DNA of 64,000 bases, taken from contig CM053331.1 in assembly GCA_028583605.1 (NCBI GenBank), forward strand, positions 6,110,508 to 6,174,507, read 5' to 3'. The first letter of the stretch is position 1. Each line of letters opens with the position of its first letter. A program made the translations under genes and the position numbers. The DNA comes from Dastarcus helophoroides. Taxonomy: Eukaryota > Arthropoda > Insecta > Coleoptera > Bothrideridae. The notes beneath the pieces are model-generated. The model saw nothing but the letters and a program-made list of their open reading frames with translations. It ran no database searches and was not told the DNA's origin. Positions 24,301-33,243 of this stretch are shown here, piece after piece.

Positions 24301-27300
24301 ATCTTTCAACAAAATTTTGAAGTTTTCTCGAAATTCTGGTTTTTTTGAAAAGTCCTTCACAATATTTTGACCTTGTCCAAAATTTTAACTTTTTAAAACA
24401 TATTTGCACTTATCCAAATTTTATTTTTCATAATTCTAAATTTTCGGTTTTCTGTATTGATACTTTTTCTCAAAATTTCGACTTTTCTTGAAAAATTCGA
24501 TCTTTTTCATTTTTTTTAATTCATTATAGCGTACCTTCTAGAAATAATGTCCCGGCGTAGACACAATTATCATTACGTCTTAATGACGTTATTGAAATCG
24601 TCATTGGGATTTTACGATCTTCCTTGATGAGTGTAAATACGTACAAACATCATTAGAGTTTTCACAATAGTATTTTCTCCGAAAGCCATTAACATTATTT
24701 CTAGAAGACGAGAGAACCTATAAGTGGAGAAGAAAAAATACAAGAATCAGTTCTGTTCTGTCTTGAATATAGTTAGTCCATCAGTTCACTGTTATTCCTA
24801 TTTAATATAATGTTTAAATAAATGTGGTTTTTATGTTCCAATCGAACCAACATCGCCACATCGTCTTTCAAAATTTCGAATTTTTAAAATTGGTCCTTTT
24901 TCAAAATTTCAATTTTTTGAACTTTGGAATTTCGCCTTTTTTTTTCGTAACCACACTTTCCTTAAAAATGAAATTTTTTACCATTTTTTTTCTCGAAAAA
25001 TTGATTTTTTTTGGGAAAAATTGACGTCTTTAAACTCTTCTTTTTCAAAGGTTTATGATAATTTTTAATTTTAAATCTTTTACCAAAATTTCGAATTTTT
25101 GTCAAAATTTTGATTTTTTTGAAGTTTCCTTCTCCAACATTTCATTCAACCTTTGTCCAAAATCTCAACTTTTTTTTTGTTTTAAAAATTTTGACTTTTT
25201 TTGTAATTTTAATTCTCTGAAACGTTGACACTTTCTCGAAATTTCGACCTTTTTTTAAACATTCAACCTTTTTCAATTTCTTTTTTAATTCGTCTTTCAA
25301 AATTTGAAATTTTTAAAAAATTAATCTATTTTCAATATTTAGACTTTTTGAAATTTTGACTTTATTTTCGGAATTTTCAATCTTTAAAAATCATTGACCC
25401 TTTTTCAATTTTTATTTAATTCATCTTTCAAATTTTCGTATTTGTAAAAAATTAGCTGCTTTTTGAAAGTTTCGAATTTTTGAAATTTTCGCTTTATTTT
25501 CAAAATTTTTACTCCTTAAAATTTTGAGTTTTTTTAAATTTCCTGTTCCAAAATTTCGTATTTTTTGTAACCTCGACTTTTTAGAATAATTTGACTTTTT
25601 TTTCAATATTTTCTCGAAAAATTCGATTTTTTCTCCAAAAATTGGATTTTTTATAGGAAAAGTTGAAATCTTTAAACTCTGAAAATTTCAACTTTTCCAT
25701 AAATTTAAAATTTTGCAAAGGTTTGTGATTTTTTTTATTAGAACATTTTATCAAAATTTCCAGTTTTCTCAAAATTTCTTTTTTTTTGAAAATGTTCACC
25801 TTTTTCAATTCGTCTTTCAAATTTTCGTATTTTTAAAAAAATATGTCCTACTTCAAACTTTTTTATTTTCGAAATTTTTACTCCTCAAAATTTTGATTTT
25901 TTTTTAATTTCCTGTTCAAAATTTCGTATTTTTTGTAGCCTCGACTTTTTTAAAAAAATTCGACTTTTCTACAATTTTTCCTAGAAAAATTCAATTTTTT
26001 ATAGGAGAAATCTGTAAACTGAAAATGTCAACTTTTCCAAAAATTTTGAATATTTCAAAGATTTGTGATTTTTTTTAATTCAAATCTTTTACCAAAATAT
26101 CCACTTTTTCAAAATTTCGACCTTTTTGAAAAATTTCAGCTTTTTCAATTAGTCCGTCAAATTTTCGTATTATTAAAAAATTAGGTCAATTTGAAAAATT
26201 TCAAATTTTCGAAATTTTCGCTTTATTTTCGAAATTTTCATTCCTCAAAATTTTGAATTTTTTTCGTCTGCCTGTTCAAAATTTCGTATTTTTTTGTAGC
26301 CTCGACTTTTTTGATAAATTCGACTTTCCTACAATTTTTTCTCGAAAAATTCAATTTTTTATAGGAGAAAATGTCAACTTTTCCAAAAATTTGGAATTTT
26401 TTAAAGATTTGTGATTTTTTTAATTCAAATCGTTTACCAAATTTCCAGTTTTTATAAAAGTTTAACTTTTTTGAAAAATTTCACCTTTTCCAATTCGCCT
26501 TTCAAATTTTCGTATTTTTAAAAAATTTCGAATTTTCACTCCTCGAAATTTTGAATTTTTTTTCGTTTTCCTGTTCAAAATTTTTAAAGTCTTTGACAAT
26601 TTCAACTTTACCAAAATTTTTTATTTTTTCAAACGTTTGTGATTTTTTTTAACTCAAACCTTTTACCAAAATTTCTAGTTTTTTCCAAAATTTCACCTTT
26701 TTCAATTCGTCTTTCAAATCTTTGTATTTTTAAAAAATTAGGTCCTATTCAAGTTTCGAATTTTTGAACTTTTAACTTTATTTTCGAAATATTCACTCCC
26801 CAAAATTTTGAATTTTTTTCGATTTTCTGTTCAAAATTTAGTATTTTTTTGTAACCTCGATTTTTTGAAAAGTCCGACGTTTTCACAATTTTTTCTCGAA
26901 AAACTCAATTTTATATAGGAAAAATTGAAATCTTTAAACTTCCAAAATTACAAATTATCAAAAAATTTTGACTTTTTCAAAAGTTTGTGGTTTTTTTTTA
27001 ACTCAAACCTTTCAGCCTTCCAATTTTTTTTAAAATTGCAACTTTTAAAAAAAAATTCACCTTTTTCAATTTGTCTTCCAAATTTTCGTACTTTTAAAAA
27101 ATTAGGTCCCTTTTCAAAATTTCGAATTTTGGCTTTATTTTCGAAATTTTCACTCCTCAAAATTTTGAATTTTTTCGATTTCCTGTTCAAAATTTCGTAT
27201 TTTTTTTGTAACCTGAAAAATTCGACTCTTTTACAAAGGAATCGAATATATTTAAAAAAAAACTCACAATTTTGAGATATTTTGATAAAAATGAGAACTT

Positions 27301-30300
27301 AAAAATTAAAGAAATGTTGAATTTAACAAAATGGGACTACAGAAGTTTCTTAAAAACGTAGAAATGTCGAGAAAACACTCGTAATTCTCGAAATTTCGAA
27401 TTTCCCAAAATTTTGAATGTTTATTTAAAATCGGAACTGTAAAAAATGTTGTCTTAAAATTTTGATATTTTCCTGTAAATCTTTATTTTTATCTGAAATT
27501 TCGTCTTTAATCTTGAAACGAAATCTTATAATGTCCAGAAACAATTTGTAAACAAATTTCATTTTTTTGAAATCTTGCTTTAACTCGGTTTTGGAATTTT
27601 GAATATTTTCTCCTCTAAATTTTTTAGTAAATTTGGAATTTATTCTTGAAACTCCATAAAAAATCCGAATCTACATTTTTTAAATGTCTAGAAAATATAA
27701 CTCATATCTTTTTAATGCTTTAATTTCGAGTTTCATTTTAAATTACTGATCTTCTATAAACTTCCTTTTTTTTATGTTTTTTTCAATTTATTTAACATTT
27801 CTTCGGACCAGTCAACAAACCATAAAAATTTAAATATTTCCAAACTGGGCCGAAGAAATTTTAAATAAATTGAAAAAAACATAATATTTCCGGTCAATAA
27901 GGGTCTACCATGAAGAATTCCTTTTTTTAGTTCGTTCAAATCAAACTTTTTCTCGAAAATTTTACCAATTCTTCTCTTATTATCGAAATTTTGAGAATTT
28001 TTTGTTCAAACTCTCTAAATTTCAAAATTCCTTACTTTCAATTTCTAGATACTGTTTTTAACTAAAATTTAGACTTCATAAAACTTCCAAAAAAATTTCA
28101 TTTTTTCGAAATGTCACCTTCAACCTCGAAGTATCCACCCTTTTTTGGCCAAATTTCGAGAGAGTTTAAAATGTCGATTTTAACTTCGAAATTTCGAATA
28201 TTTTCTGAAAATGTTGACTATTTTCTTAAAAATGAAATTTCGAAAATTTTTTATCGTCAAAATTTTTTTAGAATCGAAATTTGAGAACTTGTTTGCAAAG
28301 TTGATGTTATTTTCTCTAAATTTCGACTTTTTCTCAAAATTCCCACTTCACATATCTTCAATGTTAACTTTGATTTTCGCGAAATGTTAATCTTTTTTTA
28401 ATGCAAATTTCAACAATGTTTTCTTAATTCAAATTGTGTTTTTTTTTTATTCGACATCGTACAAGTTTCTTCTACGAAATTTCGACTTTGTTCCCAATAT
28501 TTTGAGTTCACACGTTTAACGTGTAATCTTATTTCTTAAAAATTCGACTTTAAATTCGAAATTTCGATTTTTTAAAAATAAAATCTTGATACTTCCTAAA
28601 GTTTTGACCATAACCTGGGAATTTCGAATTTTTTTTCGTATTCTAGAATTTCAACTCGAATTTTTCCTATAACTGGAGGTATTTTTTTTGTAATTGTAAC
28701 TTATAAATATCTTTTGTAAATTTCCGATTTTATACTTTCAATGTTTACTGTTTTTTAAAGTTAGACTTCAAATTCGATATTTCAAATTTTTCTAGAAATT
28801 TTAACTCTGCACTTTTGACTTTAACCTCAGGATTTCGAATGTTTTCTCAAATTTTAGAATTTCAACTCTAATTCTTCGCTTGGAGTTTTTTTAATTTGGA
28901 TATCTTGATTTTTTTTTAAATCATAACTTCGACATACTTTTTGTAAATTTCCAATTTTATATCTTCAATTTTTCTCTTTTTTTAACCACATTTCGAAAAA
29001 GTCAACTTTTTTCTGAAAATCTCGGAAATAGTTGTTTTGTATATTCCAAAATTCTAATTTCGAAAGCTTTTTTTGACAATATTCCGAGTTTACACTTCAT
29101 TGGTTACTCTTTTCCTTGACGTTCTACTTTAAATTCGAAATTTTGATTTTTCTAGAAATGTTGATTTTGAAATTTTGATTTAATCTGGGAATCTTGGCTT
29201 TTTCCTCAAATTTTAGAATTTCTACTCAAATTTTTCCTCCAACTATGGATTTTTTTTTAATTTCGACTTTTTTCTAGACATTTTTAACATTCTCTTGGAA
29301 TCATAATTTCGAGATATTTTTTTACAAATTTTCAATTTTAACTTGTTTTTACTAAAATGGCAACTCTTTTATAGAAATTTCAACAATAATGATTTTTTTT
29401 TGTATATTTCAAATTTTTTCTAATTTCGAGAGCTCTTTTCAATATTCGACTTTTTCTTCTAGAAAGTTGGGGTAATGTTTACGTTTTCCTTTAAAGCACT
29501 ATTCTAAATTTAGACTTTTTCTCAAAATCTTGACCTTTTACAAAACTTCCCAACTCTAATTTTCTTGTTTTGACAATTTTCCCGAAATTTTCAATTTCAA
29601 TTTTTCTAGAAATTAATTTTTATCAGAAAATGTTGGGCTTCCTCGAAATTTCTAACTTCAACTCAAAATTTCTAACTTCAACTCGAAATTTCAATGTCAA
29701 TCTTGAAATGTTGGCCAAAATCTCAACATAAATTTGGAAATGTTGGCAATATTCAAGAAATTTCGTCTTCAACTCACAATTTCGACTCGACTTAGAAGTT
29801 TTATTTTTTTAATTAATAATGCCTGTTTCGCGACAGTTGATCAATGAAATTTATAAAATCAATATTTAAATAGAAACGTAATGGTTTTGGAAATAACTGA
29901 TCAGAGAGTTTAATTTTCATTAAACAATAACGTAGCTAAACTTCTAAAATATAGTCTGTCCATAGTTTTATAATGAAAATATTTCTATTTACATACTGAC
30001 GATTACAAAAATTTGTGTTTGTTCATCATGCGAGTAGAATTAAAGACTCCAAAAACACATTTTATTATTAACTCCGCTGTCAGCTTTAACTTTTGACAAA
30101 AATATTTTTCCAATTTAAAAATGAAAACCTTCTGAATTAAAAGCCAATATGGTACACCGACTTCTCGTCTCTTCCGATCGATTACTTAAGGACCTCTCCT
30201 ATCTCATCGTTTAAATAAGATGACTCCTGCCCTGCTTCGTAACTGGTAAAACGTTAGTAAACAAGCCATACAATATTATAGTAAGCAAAGTTCTTTCAAT

Positions 30301-33243
30301 TACTCAAATACTGTCACCAAAAAATAAAATTCAGAAGATTGTCATTTTGAAACCGTTAAAATAGGGACTGGAACCGAACAGAAACAACTCAGAAAACGAT
30401 TGTGCGGCCTCTCTAGAATCTCCCTTAACCCTCAATTGCATCTTCTGTTTAATTGGGAAGAACTCAAGCGCCAGGTATGAACCCGAACCGAAAGTTGAAC
30501 AATACAAAACATTCACAATAACCAATTTCGAACAAGATAGGTCATACGTTTTAACTTAATCGAAACTCTTCTGCTGGAAGAAAATCAAAATTTTACAGAA
30601 ATCAGAATTTATGCAAAACAAACTCTTGACCGCAAAGTTCTTACGCCAAAATGCTTAGATAACATGAAGCTAGGAATAATTTTTTTGTTTTCTGTATTTG
30701 ACGACTCAATTTTATTTAGCTTTTTGAGAATATTCGTTTACAAGGAAATGCGCCAAACATTCTTCACTTTTTTTCTTTTTTCAAATAGATCTATAAGTGA
30801 TGCAATGTGAAAAAAAAGGTTGCACTAAATGCATTTGAAATCAAAAATGATTTAAAACAGCTAATTTTTCGCAGTGAAATGACACCGACTGAAACGAAAA
30901 AAAATTGCAAAAAAGGATTAAGTTCGGATTATTTATTTTCATGACGATGACTACCAAATCTGGAATGAATAACACCAAATTCGTTATAATTTAAATCTTG
31001 ATGATAATTTTCGGTTCGAGTCCCTGCCTAAATAATAAGAAGAAAAAGCTGTTCTAAGCAGCAAGCTTATGAAACACCATTATTACTAATTTACTACTTG
31101 ATCACAGTAAATATGGTTCGTAAGAAGTTATTGCATTAACATGCTCAAGCATATTTTTAATTTGAACTTAAAACATTTTTAGAATGTTATTGAATTTTTG
31201 CACTTCAGCTTCCAATTTGAGTAACACAGGAATGACAACCGACATTACAGATATTAACGAGGAGAAAAACTGAAGCACAAAAAACCAACAAAGATGTACA
31301 ACTTCAGAACCAACGAAACAGTAAAAGTTGAACGTTTCTGGATTAAATACTTACGTTCACAAGCAAATGGTTTATCTGGGTCTCCGGGTGTGGGTTCAAA
31401 ACTGTGGCCGGACTTTTTTCTACCGCGTCCGGCGCCTTTTCTTCTACCAGGGGCGCTAGGAGAGTCGCTACCCCTCCCCTGCAATAACTTTAAATAGAGA
31501 CGCTTATAATTTTAATATGTAAATGTCAGAGGGGTGGGCTTACCCGTCCTACTCCTTTTCTTCGCTTGCTCCTTTTACTGTAGGTCTCTTCATAATCTAA
31601 ATCAGAATCCGGGTCTGGCTCGTCGTAGGCGTCTATCTCTAACATGTCTTGCTCGTCATAAAACCACTCCTATAAAAATGATAAATCGAATAATGTACGA
31701 CTTGGTTTATTTTTCTTTTTTTTTTCTTACTATTCACAGGAAATTATTTCAAGGTACAGAATTTTGAAAACCACATAGTTAACTTATTTCATAAATTCAT
31801 TTCAAAATATACATTCAAATTTGATATGGTGATTCCCACAAGACTTAAATATAATTAACATTTAAAAAAAAAATGCAAATTAACACTCAAATATTGCCTT
31901 TTTTCTTAATTTTTTTAGCTCTCAAATTAATAAATTTTCAGCTCTTGAATTGATAAATTTTCAACTTTGAGGAAAATCTCGAGTTTAAAGAGTAAAACTT
32001 TAAAATTCGAATATTCAGTTTACAGACGAAGTTGAGAGATTAAAGTTGTTAAAGCCCTTTTATATAATTTTTTTGAAATGTTTTGTTTGTTCTCACCGTT
32101 CCAACTTTAAACCTGCAATTTTTAATTTGGTTTCTTTCAATATTTGATCTAAAACTGCCAACTAGGTTTTTTTTTTAGATATTTTGACTTAGTTTCTCAG
32201 CTAAGGTTAACGAAATTTCGACTTTAACTAAAAATTTCGAAATTTCTTTGAGTCTAATTTGCAGATTTTGATCCTAAATTCGAGGCTTCAACTTTAATTC
32301 TTCTTACTACTCCTTTTTAAAGAAATTAACCTTTTTAAAATCTGAATCTTTTTAAAAAATTGATTTTTTGTTAAATTTCGACCTTTCTTATTTACCTAAA
32401 TTTTTGATATTTTCCCTTTTTCAGAAAAATTTGTTATTAAAATTTTTATTTTTGACTTTTTTTAATTTCATCTGGATTTGATTTTTTTGAAAATTTTGGG
32501 TCGTTCAAATTAAAAATTTTGAAAAAAATCAGACATTACAAAGATAAAACGGAAAAAAGTTCAAATATAAGCCAAGAATTTTGAGAAAAAGTCGATATTT
32601 CTGTAAAAATTTCAATTCTATATTAAAAACCAATTAAGTTTAAACTAGTAATTTCAAAAAGGAAAAATTTCAAATGCAAAAACGCAATCTAGTGGCTAAA
32701 ATAATAAACACTCGATTTACCTTTGAAACTTCATCCTTCAGAAGTAGCTGACTATCTTTGCTATCAGTATCTTGTAAGGCAGGATTCTCAACTTGTGATA
32801 TGTTATGTACGTCTGTATCCCCATCCAATATGGAATCAGCAGCCCGAGCGAATGCTCTCGAATTCATAACTAAATATTGCCGCCGTCTTTTTCTCCACCG
32901 CGGCCTGGGGTATGTGTATATCTGCCCGGGCAACAACCCCGGTATCCTCTGCCTCCTATGCATAAATAATGAAGAGTGATTTTGGGCGACGCCAGTTTGT
33001 GTATCTATGAAGGGTAGTCGCATCCTCCTTTCTATGCATAGCCTCGTATTAAAATTTGCCGAACTTTCCACCACTTCTTTATATTGGGGATCGTTCATAA
33101 AACTGAAAACATGGTATATTGATTAGGCAACCGCCCAGTTAATCAATGGTAGGAGTAGAATCTCACGAAGTAGCTCGTGTTTACCTTTCGATTTTTTGCA
33201 AATTTTCCTGATTTACTTGTATATCCAAGGTGGTGGCACTCAT
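271..33243 (-). CDS. d4: d4/DPF-family double PHD finger protein, 7 exons seen, 3' end off the window
   Basis: Joined minus-strand exons 33243-33185, 33102-32721, 31669-31544, 31478-31355, 19221-18979, 18474-18133 and 383-271 give about 463 codons with matching phases at every junction. Order of domains: the conserved N-terminal Requiem/DPF region (residues about 20-100, with [12 protein letters not shown] and a basic WRKRRR patch), an acidic then Lys/Arg-rich linker (150-220), a C2H2 finger (C229, C232, H245, H250), a Pro-rich linker (about 290-390), then PHD finger 1 (from about 395) and the start of PHD finger 2. In this family (vertebrate DPF1/2/3, fly d4) the protein is a BAF-type chromatin-remodelling subunit whose tandem PHD fingers read histone H3 tails; that role is from family knowledge. 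The remainder of PHD2 must lie left of base 1. Introns of 12.1 and 17.7 kb are repeat-filled. Family identity is very secure; the exon 5 donor is the weakest junction. Confidence 0.93.
440..680 (-). repeat. decayed copy of the hammerhead-bearing retrozyme-like repeat
   Basis: Diverged but collinear with the repeat at 45771-46009: the segment around CAATAGGTTT, the ACCGG and TCTCGTCAGTTTGG blocks, CCAACTCGAACGCTGATCAA, CGACAAG and the CCACCTAT block are in the same order. The ribozyme region (minus strand, about 479-536) keeps CUGACGA, but the GAAA box is GACA and stem II is broken, so it should be inactive. Edges are approximate. A short CCTAA run (612-631) lies inside. Confidence 0.6.
761..972. 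repeat. foldback element with hammerhead-like core, copy A (two opposed cores)
   Basis: The left half carries GCTCTAACGCGTTTCGATAA then ATCATCTTCAGA; the right half carries TCTCTGAAGATGATAGC then TATCGAAACGCGTTAGAGC, so the element folds back on itself. The right end is TTTGAAGATAACCAAGGACC, the same terminus as in other copies (58357-58453, 16520-16655). Confidence 0.75.
842..882 (+). ncRNA. hammerhead-like ribozyme core, foldback family
   Basis: CTCT, then CTGAAGA, an extra T, stem II GATAGC-TTA-GCTATC (six Watson-Crick pairs), GAAA, then the palindrome CGCGT and T, then AGAG, which pairs with the leading CTCT. This is the type I hammerhead layout with a 3-bp loopless stem III. The extra U between the CUGANGA box and stem II is a deviation that could abolish activity, so function is uncertain. 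Confidence 0.4.
2342..2431. repeat. foldback element copy B, half element
   Basis: Carries AAATACAAAAATTGTCCCCT, ACCAAGAAAGATTAAAAACC and GCTCTAACGCGTTTCGACAG, then breaks off into A/T-rich repeat after the core. Only one arm is present. Confidence 0.65.
2651..3062. repeat. insertion with a 95-bp-arm palindrome, flanked by 17-bp direct repeats
   Basis: Arms 2864-2958 and 2959-3053 are reverse complements with one mismatch noticed, meeting with no spacer at GGCC. The 17-mer TGTCAAAAAAGCATAAT is present at 2651-2667 and again at 3046-3062, overlapping the right arm. Inside, 2683-2707 is a smaller palindrome around TATATACGAATATATA. The two overlapping open frames here are one frame read from each arm. 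No transposase or known terminal repeat is recognised. Confidence 0.65.
3784..4314 (+). repeat. 5' LTR of the Gypsy element, with internal insertion
   Basis: 531 bp versus 362 bp for the 3' LTR. The extra length is mainly 4054-4212. There is also an 11-bp difference near 3908-3918, and the TATA box present in the 3' LTR reads CTAAAAAAGA here. The sequence just after 4314 (AGTGTCAGAAGCGGGA) is in the position of a tRNA primer-binding site; I do not name the tRNA. Confidence 0.9.
4054..4212. mobile_element. about 159-bp insertion in the 5' LTR
   Basis: Compared with the 3' LTR, this segment interrupts TTAATAAT / AAGTGAG and appears bounded by a short AATAAT-type duplication. It has a GC-richer part (GGGCCCGC near its start, CCCGCGCTGGCGC near 4170). 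No terminal inverted repeat is evident. Deletion from the 3' LTR is the alternative. Confidence 0.5.
4470..5955 (+). pseudogene. gag remnant of the Gypsy element
   Basis: ATG at 4470. Roughly the first 180 codons are an unusually long Glu/Arg/Lys/Gln repeat predicted to be a coiled coil, with one frameshift inside (the frame moves near 4670 to the one continuing as [11 protein letters not shown]). A capsid-like segment follows (5150-5440, [17 protein letters not shown] through [12 protein letters not shown]). Then a zinc knuckle, [14 protein letters not shown], at about 5837-5878. Inactivating changes: TAA at 5012, TAG at 5447 and a frameshift near 5515. The purine-rich start also opens long antisense frames that are artefacts. 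Confidence 0.85.
6013..8079 (+). pseudogene. pol remnant: protease fragment, RT thumb, RNase H, integrase
   Basis: The active-site region of protease (DPGVKVTVV, 6058-6084) is followed within about 30 bases by the RT thumb/connection ([18 protein letters not shown]), so the intervening protease and RT fingers/palm, including the catalytic Asp pair, are gone. RNase H keeps LDTDASN, KELLAIV and RTDHSAL. Integrase keeps the zinc-binding His and Cys pairs ([15 protein letters not shown]), the three catalytic acidics ([24 protein letters not shown]) and a WEGPYKV motif; the last stop is 8077-8079. Breaks: in-frame stops at 6244, 6574, 6847 and 7906, and frameshifts near 7062, 7440 and 7650. Confidence 0.9.
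8097..8109 (+). promoter_or_regulatory. polypurine tract of the Gypsy element
   Basis: AAGGGAGAGGCAG directly abuts the 3' LTR start, the expected position of the plus-strand primer site in LTR elements. Confidence 0.7.
8110..8471 (+). repeat. 3' LTR of the Gypsy element
   Basis: 362 bp, TG...CA ends, closely matching the 5' LTR except for its missing 159-bp and 11-bp segments. It keeps a TATA box (TATAAAAGG, 8294-8302) followed by TCAGTCAGTT at a promoter-like distance. Confidence 0.92.
8472..11220. other. d4 intron 6, middle part, low-repeat DNA
   Basis: AT-rich but largely free of the TCGAAATTTCGA-type repeats up to about 10800. The longest frames are ATG 8761-9156 (131 codons) and 10442-10654. 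Neither resembles a family I know, and neither has supporting codon bias or introns, so I do not call them genes. Confidence 0.5.
11224..11318 (+). mobile_element. hAT-like transposon terminus fragment
   Basis: CAGGGATCAACAAACCGCGG continuing into CCCGCGAGCCGCATGCGGCT is the sort of GC-rich end found on many hAT DNA transposons, which begin with CAG and carry a CGCGG..CCGCATGCGG block. It is followed by an (AAAT)n run at 11299-11315. No matching opposite end or transposase was seen nearby, so this is probably a solo end or a truncated element. Confidence 0.5.
11690..15640. repeat. higher-order tandem array, unit about 590 bp
   Basis: The landmark GAAACCCAGGACAAATTAAA recurs near 12230, 13007, 13870 and 14467, and in slightly changed form near 15050. 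TTAACTGGAAGCTTAGAAAA and AAATTTGCAATTTCGAGAAC recur with the same spacing. Intervals of 583-597 bp show the base unit; the 777-bp and 863-bp intervals contain the foldback insertion at 12351 and an extra partial unit at 13080-13340. Frames read as proteins here differ only by repeat drift and are not genes. Confidence 0.85.
12351..12517. repeat. foldback element copy C
   Basis: Left end GGTCCTTGGTTATCTTCAAA; core CTCTCTGAAAATGACAGC then GCTGTCGAAACGCGTTAAAG; right part TTGGTTTCAGAGGACAAG. It is inserted in one unit of the 590-bp array. The core has lost the conserved G of CUGANGA, so no ribozyme activity is expected. Confidence 0.7.
15641..18132. other. d4 intron 6, 3' part near exon 6
   Basis: Mostly T-rich repeat sequence up to 16880 and again from 17100 to 17660. 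Between them, 16890-17100 is more complex and GC-richer (GGGGGGTCAAGCGCCCTACC), looking like a separate unclassified insertion. 17660-18132 is AT-rich intron without the repeat. No gene is seen. Confidence 0.5.
16520..16655. repeat. foldback element copy D, core deleted
   Basis: Has both halves of the CTTGTCCCCTGAAATCAAGA / TCTTTCTTGGTTTCAGGG stem and the TTTTTGAAGATAATCAAGGA end, but the hammerhead-like core is missing and the centre reads CAACAGTTACTTTCAGCAAC. Confidence 0.65.
18133..18474 (-). CDS. d4: d4 exon 6 (Pro-rich linker and first part of PHD1)
   Basis: TACAG acceptor, GTAAGA donor. It encodes a strongly Pro-rich linker, then [18 protein letters not shown] and [12 protein letters not shown], the first half of PHD finger 1. 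It ends one base into a Gly codon that is completed by exon 7, 17.7 kb away. Confidence 0.92.
18475..18978. other. d4 intron 5 (504 bp)
   Basis: AT-rich intron between exons 5 and 6. It is not part of the repeat blocks and no further feature is visible. Confidence 0.7.
18979..19221 (-). CDS. d4: d4 exon 5 (second half of C2H2 finger, Pro/Gly linker)
   Basis: TTTCAG acceptor. The first two bases complete a Leu codon and give [22 protein letters not shown] across the junction, a full C-x2-C-x12-H-x4-H finger. A Gly/Pro/Met-rich linker follows. The 3' end is less certain: the only GT donor giving the phase required by exon 6 is GTACTG after 18979, which is non-canonical at several positions. 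The frame stays open to 18959. Confidence 0.85.
20563..20621 (-). ncRNA. hammerhead ribozyme, type I, apparently intact
   Basis: Read on the minus strand: CUGACGA, stem II GAUCU-AAUA-AGAUC, GAAA, then CCGGU closing a 3-bp loopless stem III, and A as the base before the predicted cleavage site. Stem I is ACCAAA with UUUGGU, then UUGGA with UCCAA beyond a small internal loop. All the core bases expected of a hammerhead are present. Confidence 0.75.
20816..20874 (+). ncRNA. hammerhead ribozyme copy with a stem II defect
   Basis: Same motif in the inverted arm of the insertion. The CUGACGA and GAAA boxes, stem I and stem III are intact, but the first stem II base is A (20837) instead of G, breaking the pair next to the core, which usually lowers or abolishes activity. 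Confidence 0.65.
22200..27250. repeat. T-rich repeat block with local tandem periods of about 490 and 350 bp
   Basis: GTTTATGCTTTGTTAAAATT recurs near 23086, 23238 and 23780, with related versions near 22669 and 24279. AATTCGTCTTTCAAATTTTC-type segments recur near 25806, 26500 and 27070. Everything is built on CAAAATTTCGACTTTTT, and no genes are present. Confidence 0.65.
24527..24862 (+). mobile_element. LTR-like insertion in the satellite (possible solo LTR)
   Basis: About 335 bp of complex sequence interrupts a satellite unit (TTTTAATTCAT / TCGTCTTTCAAAATTTC). It has the parts of an LTR in order: CTATAAG (24718-24724), ATCAGTTCTGTTCTG, AATAAA (24817-24822) and a CACA end. It also contains a perfect 16-bp inverted repeat, CTTCTAGAAATAATGT (24535-24550) with its complement at 24692-24707. 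The left edge does not show an obvious TG, so the class is uncertain. Confidence 0.45.
27773..27884. repeat. foldback, arms about 39 bp
   Basis: TTTCAATTTATTTAACATTT plus CTTCGG on the left is answered by CCGAAGAAATTTTAAATAAA plus TTGAAA on the right, around a 31-bp spacer. Arms are near-identical with a few mismatches. No target duplication was identified. Confidence 0.6.
31355..31478 (-). CDS. d4: d4 exon 4 (basic linker and first half of C2H2 finger)
   Basis: TTGCAG acceptor, GTAAGT donor, 41 codons plus one base. It encodes Gly/Arg/Lys-rich sequence and then PDKPFACE, the start of the Kruppel-type finger. The first zinc-binding Cys is here; the second is in exon 5, across a 12.1 kb intron. 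Confidence 0.9.
31544..31669 (-). CDS. d4: d4 exon 3 (acidic/basic linker)
   Basis: TATAG acceptor and GTAAGC donor; exactly 42 codons in phase 0. It encodes an acidic stretch ([20 protein letters not shown]) followed by SKRSKRRKG, corresponding to the Asp/Glu-rich linker of DPF proteins. Separated from exon 4 by a 65-bp intron. Confidence 0.88.
31670..32720. other. d4 intron 2 (1051 bp)
   Basis: AT-rich intron with T-rich repeat sequence (about 31920-32520) switching to A-rich (32520-32660). No gene is seen. Confidence 0.65.
32721..33102 (-). CDS. d4: d4 exon 2 (N-terminal Requiem/DPF domain)
   Basis: CAG acceptor before 33102 and GTAAAT donor after 32721; 382 nt, ending in phase 0. It encodes the family's signature block, including [20 protein letters not shown], a [11 protein letters not shown] segment and WRKRRR, followed by a Ser/Asp-rich tail. 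This is the strongest single match to DPF proteins in the window. Confidence 0.93.
33185..33243 (-). CDS. d4: d4 exon 1 (start codon exon)
   Basis: ATG at 33243-33241 opens [19 protein letters not shown] and ends two bases into a Ser codon, followed by a GTAAAC donor. It joins in phase to exon 2 (AG plus T makes Ser). The N-terminus resembles the short start of d4 proteins. No in-frame extension upstream is needed. No TATA box was recognised in the upstream flank (33244-33500), which is comparatively GC-rich. Confidence 0.85.

Larger units (their letters stand above)
19222..31354. other. d4 intron 4 (12.1 kb)
   Basis: Contains T-rich repeat blocks from about 19640 to 29810, a retrozyme-like insertion, an LTR-like insertion at 24527-24862, and a comparatively repeat-free 29810-31250 stretch next to exon 4. 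Open frames at 19442-19627 and 30331-30525 (both minus) match nothing I recognise. No nested gene is supported. Confidence 0.6.

Noticed and set aside
19640..27280. Frames rich in Phe, Leu and Ser resembling membrane proteins
   Set aside because: T-rich repeat translated; no conserved start, no splice pattern, and copies of one another.
31012..31030. GGTTCGAGTCC, resembling a tRNA B box
   Set aside because: The bases around it do not form a T-stem, and no A box, anticodon arm or acceptor stem can be fitted upstream.
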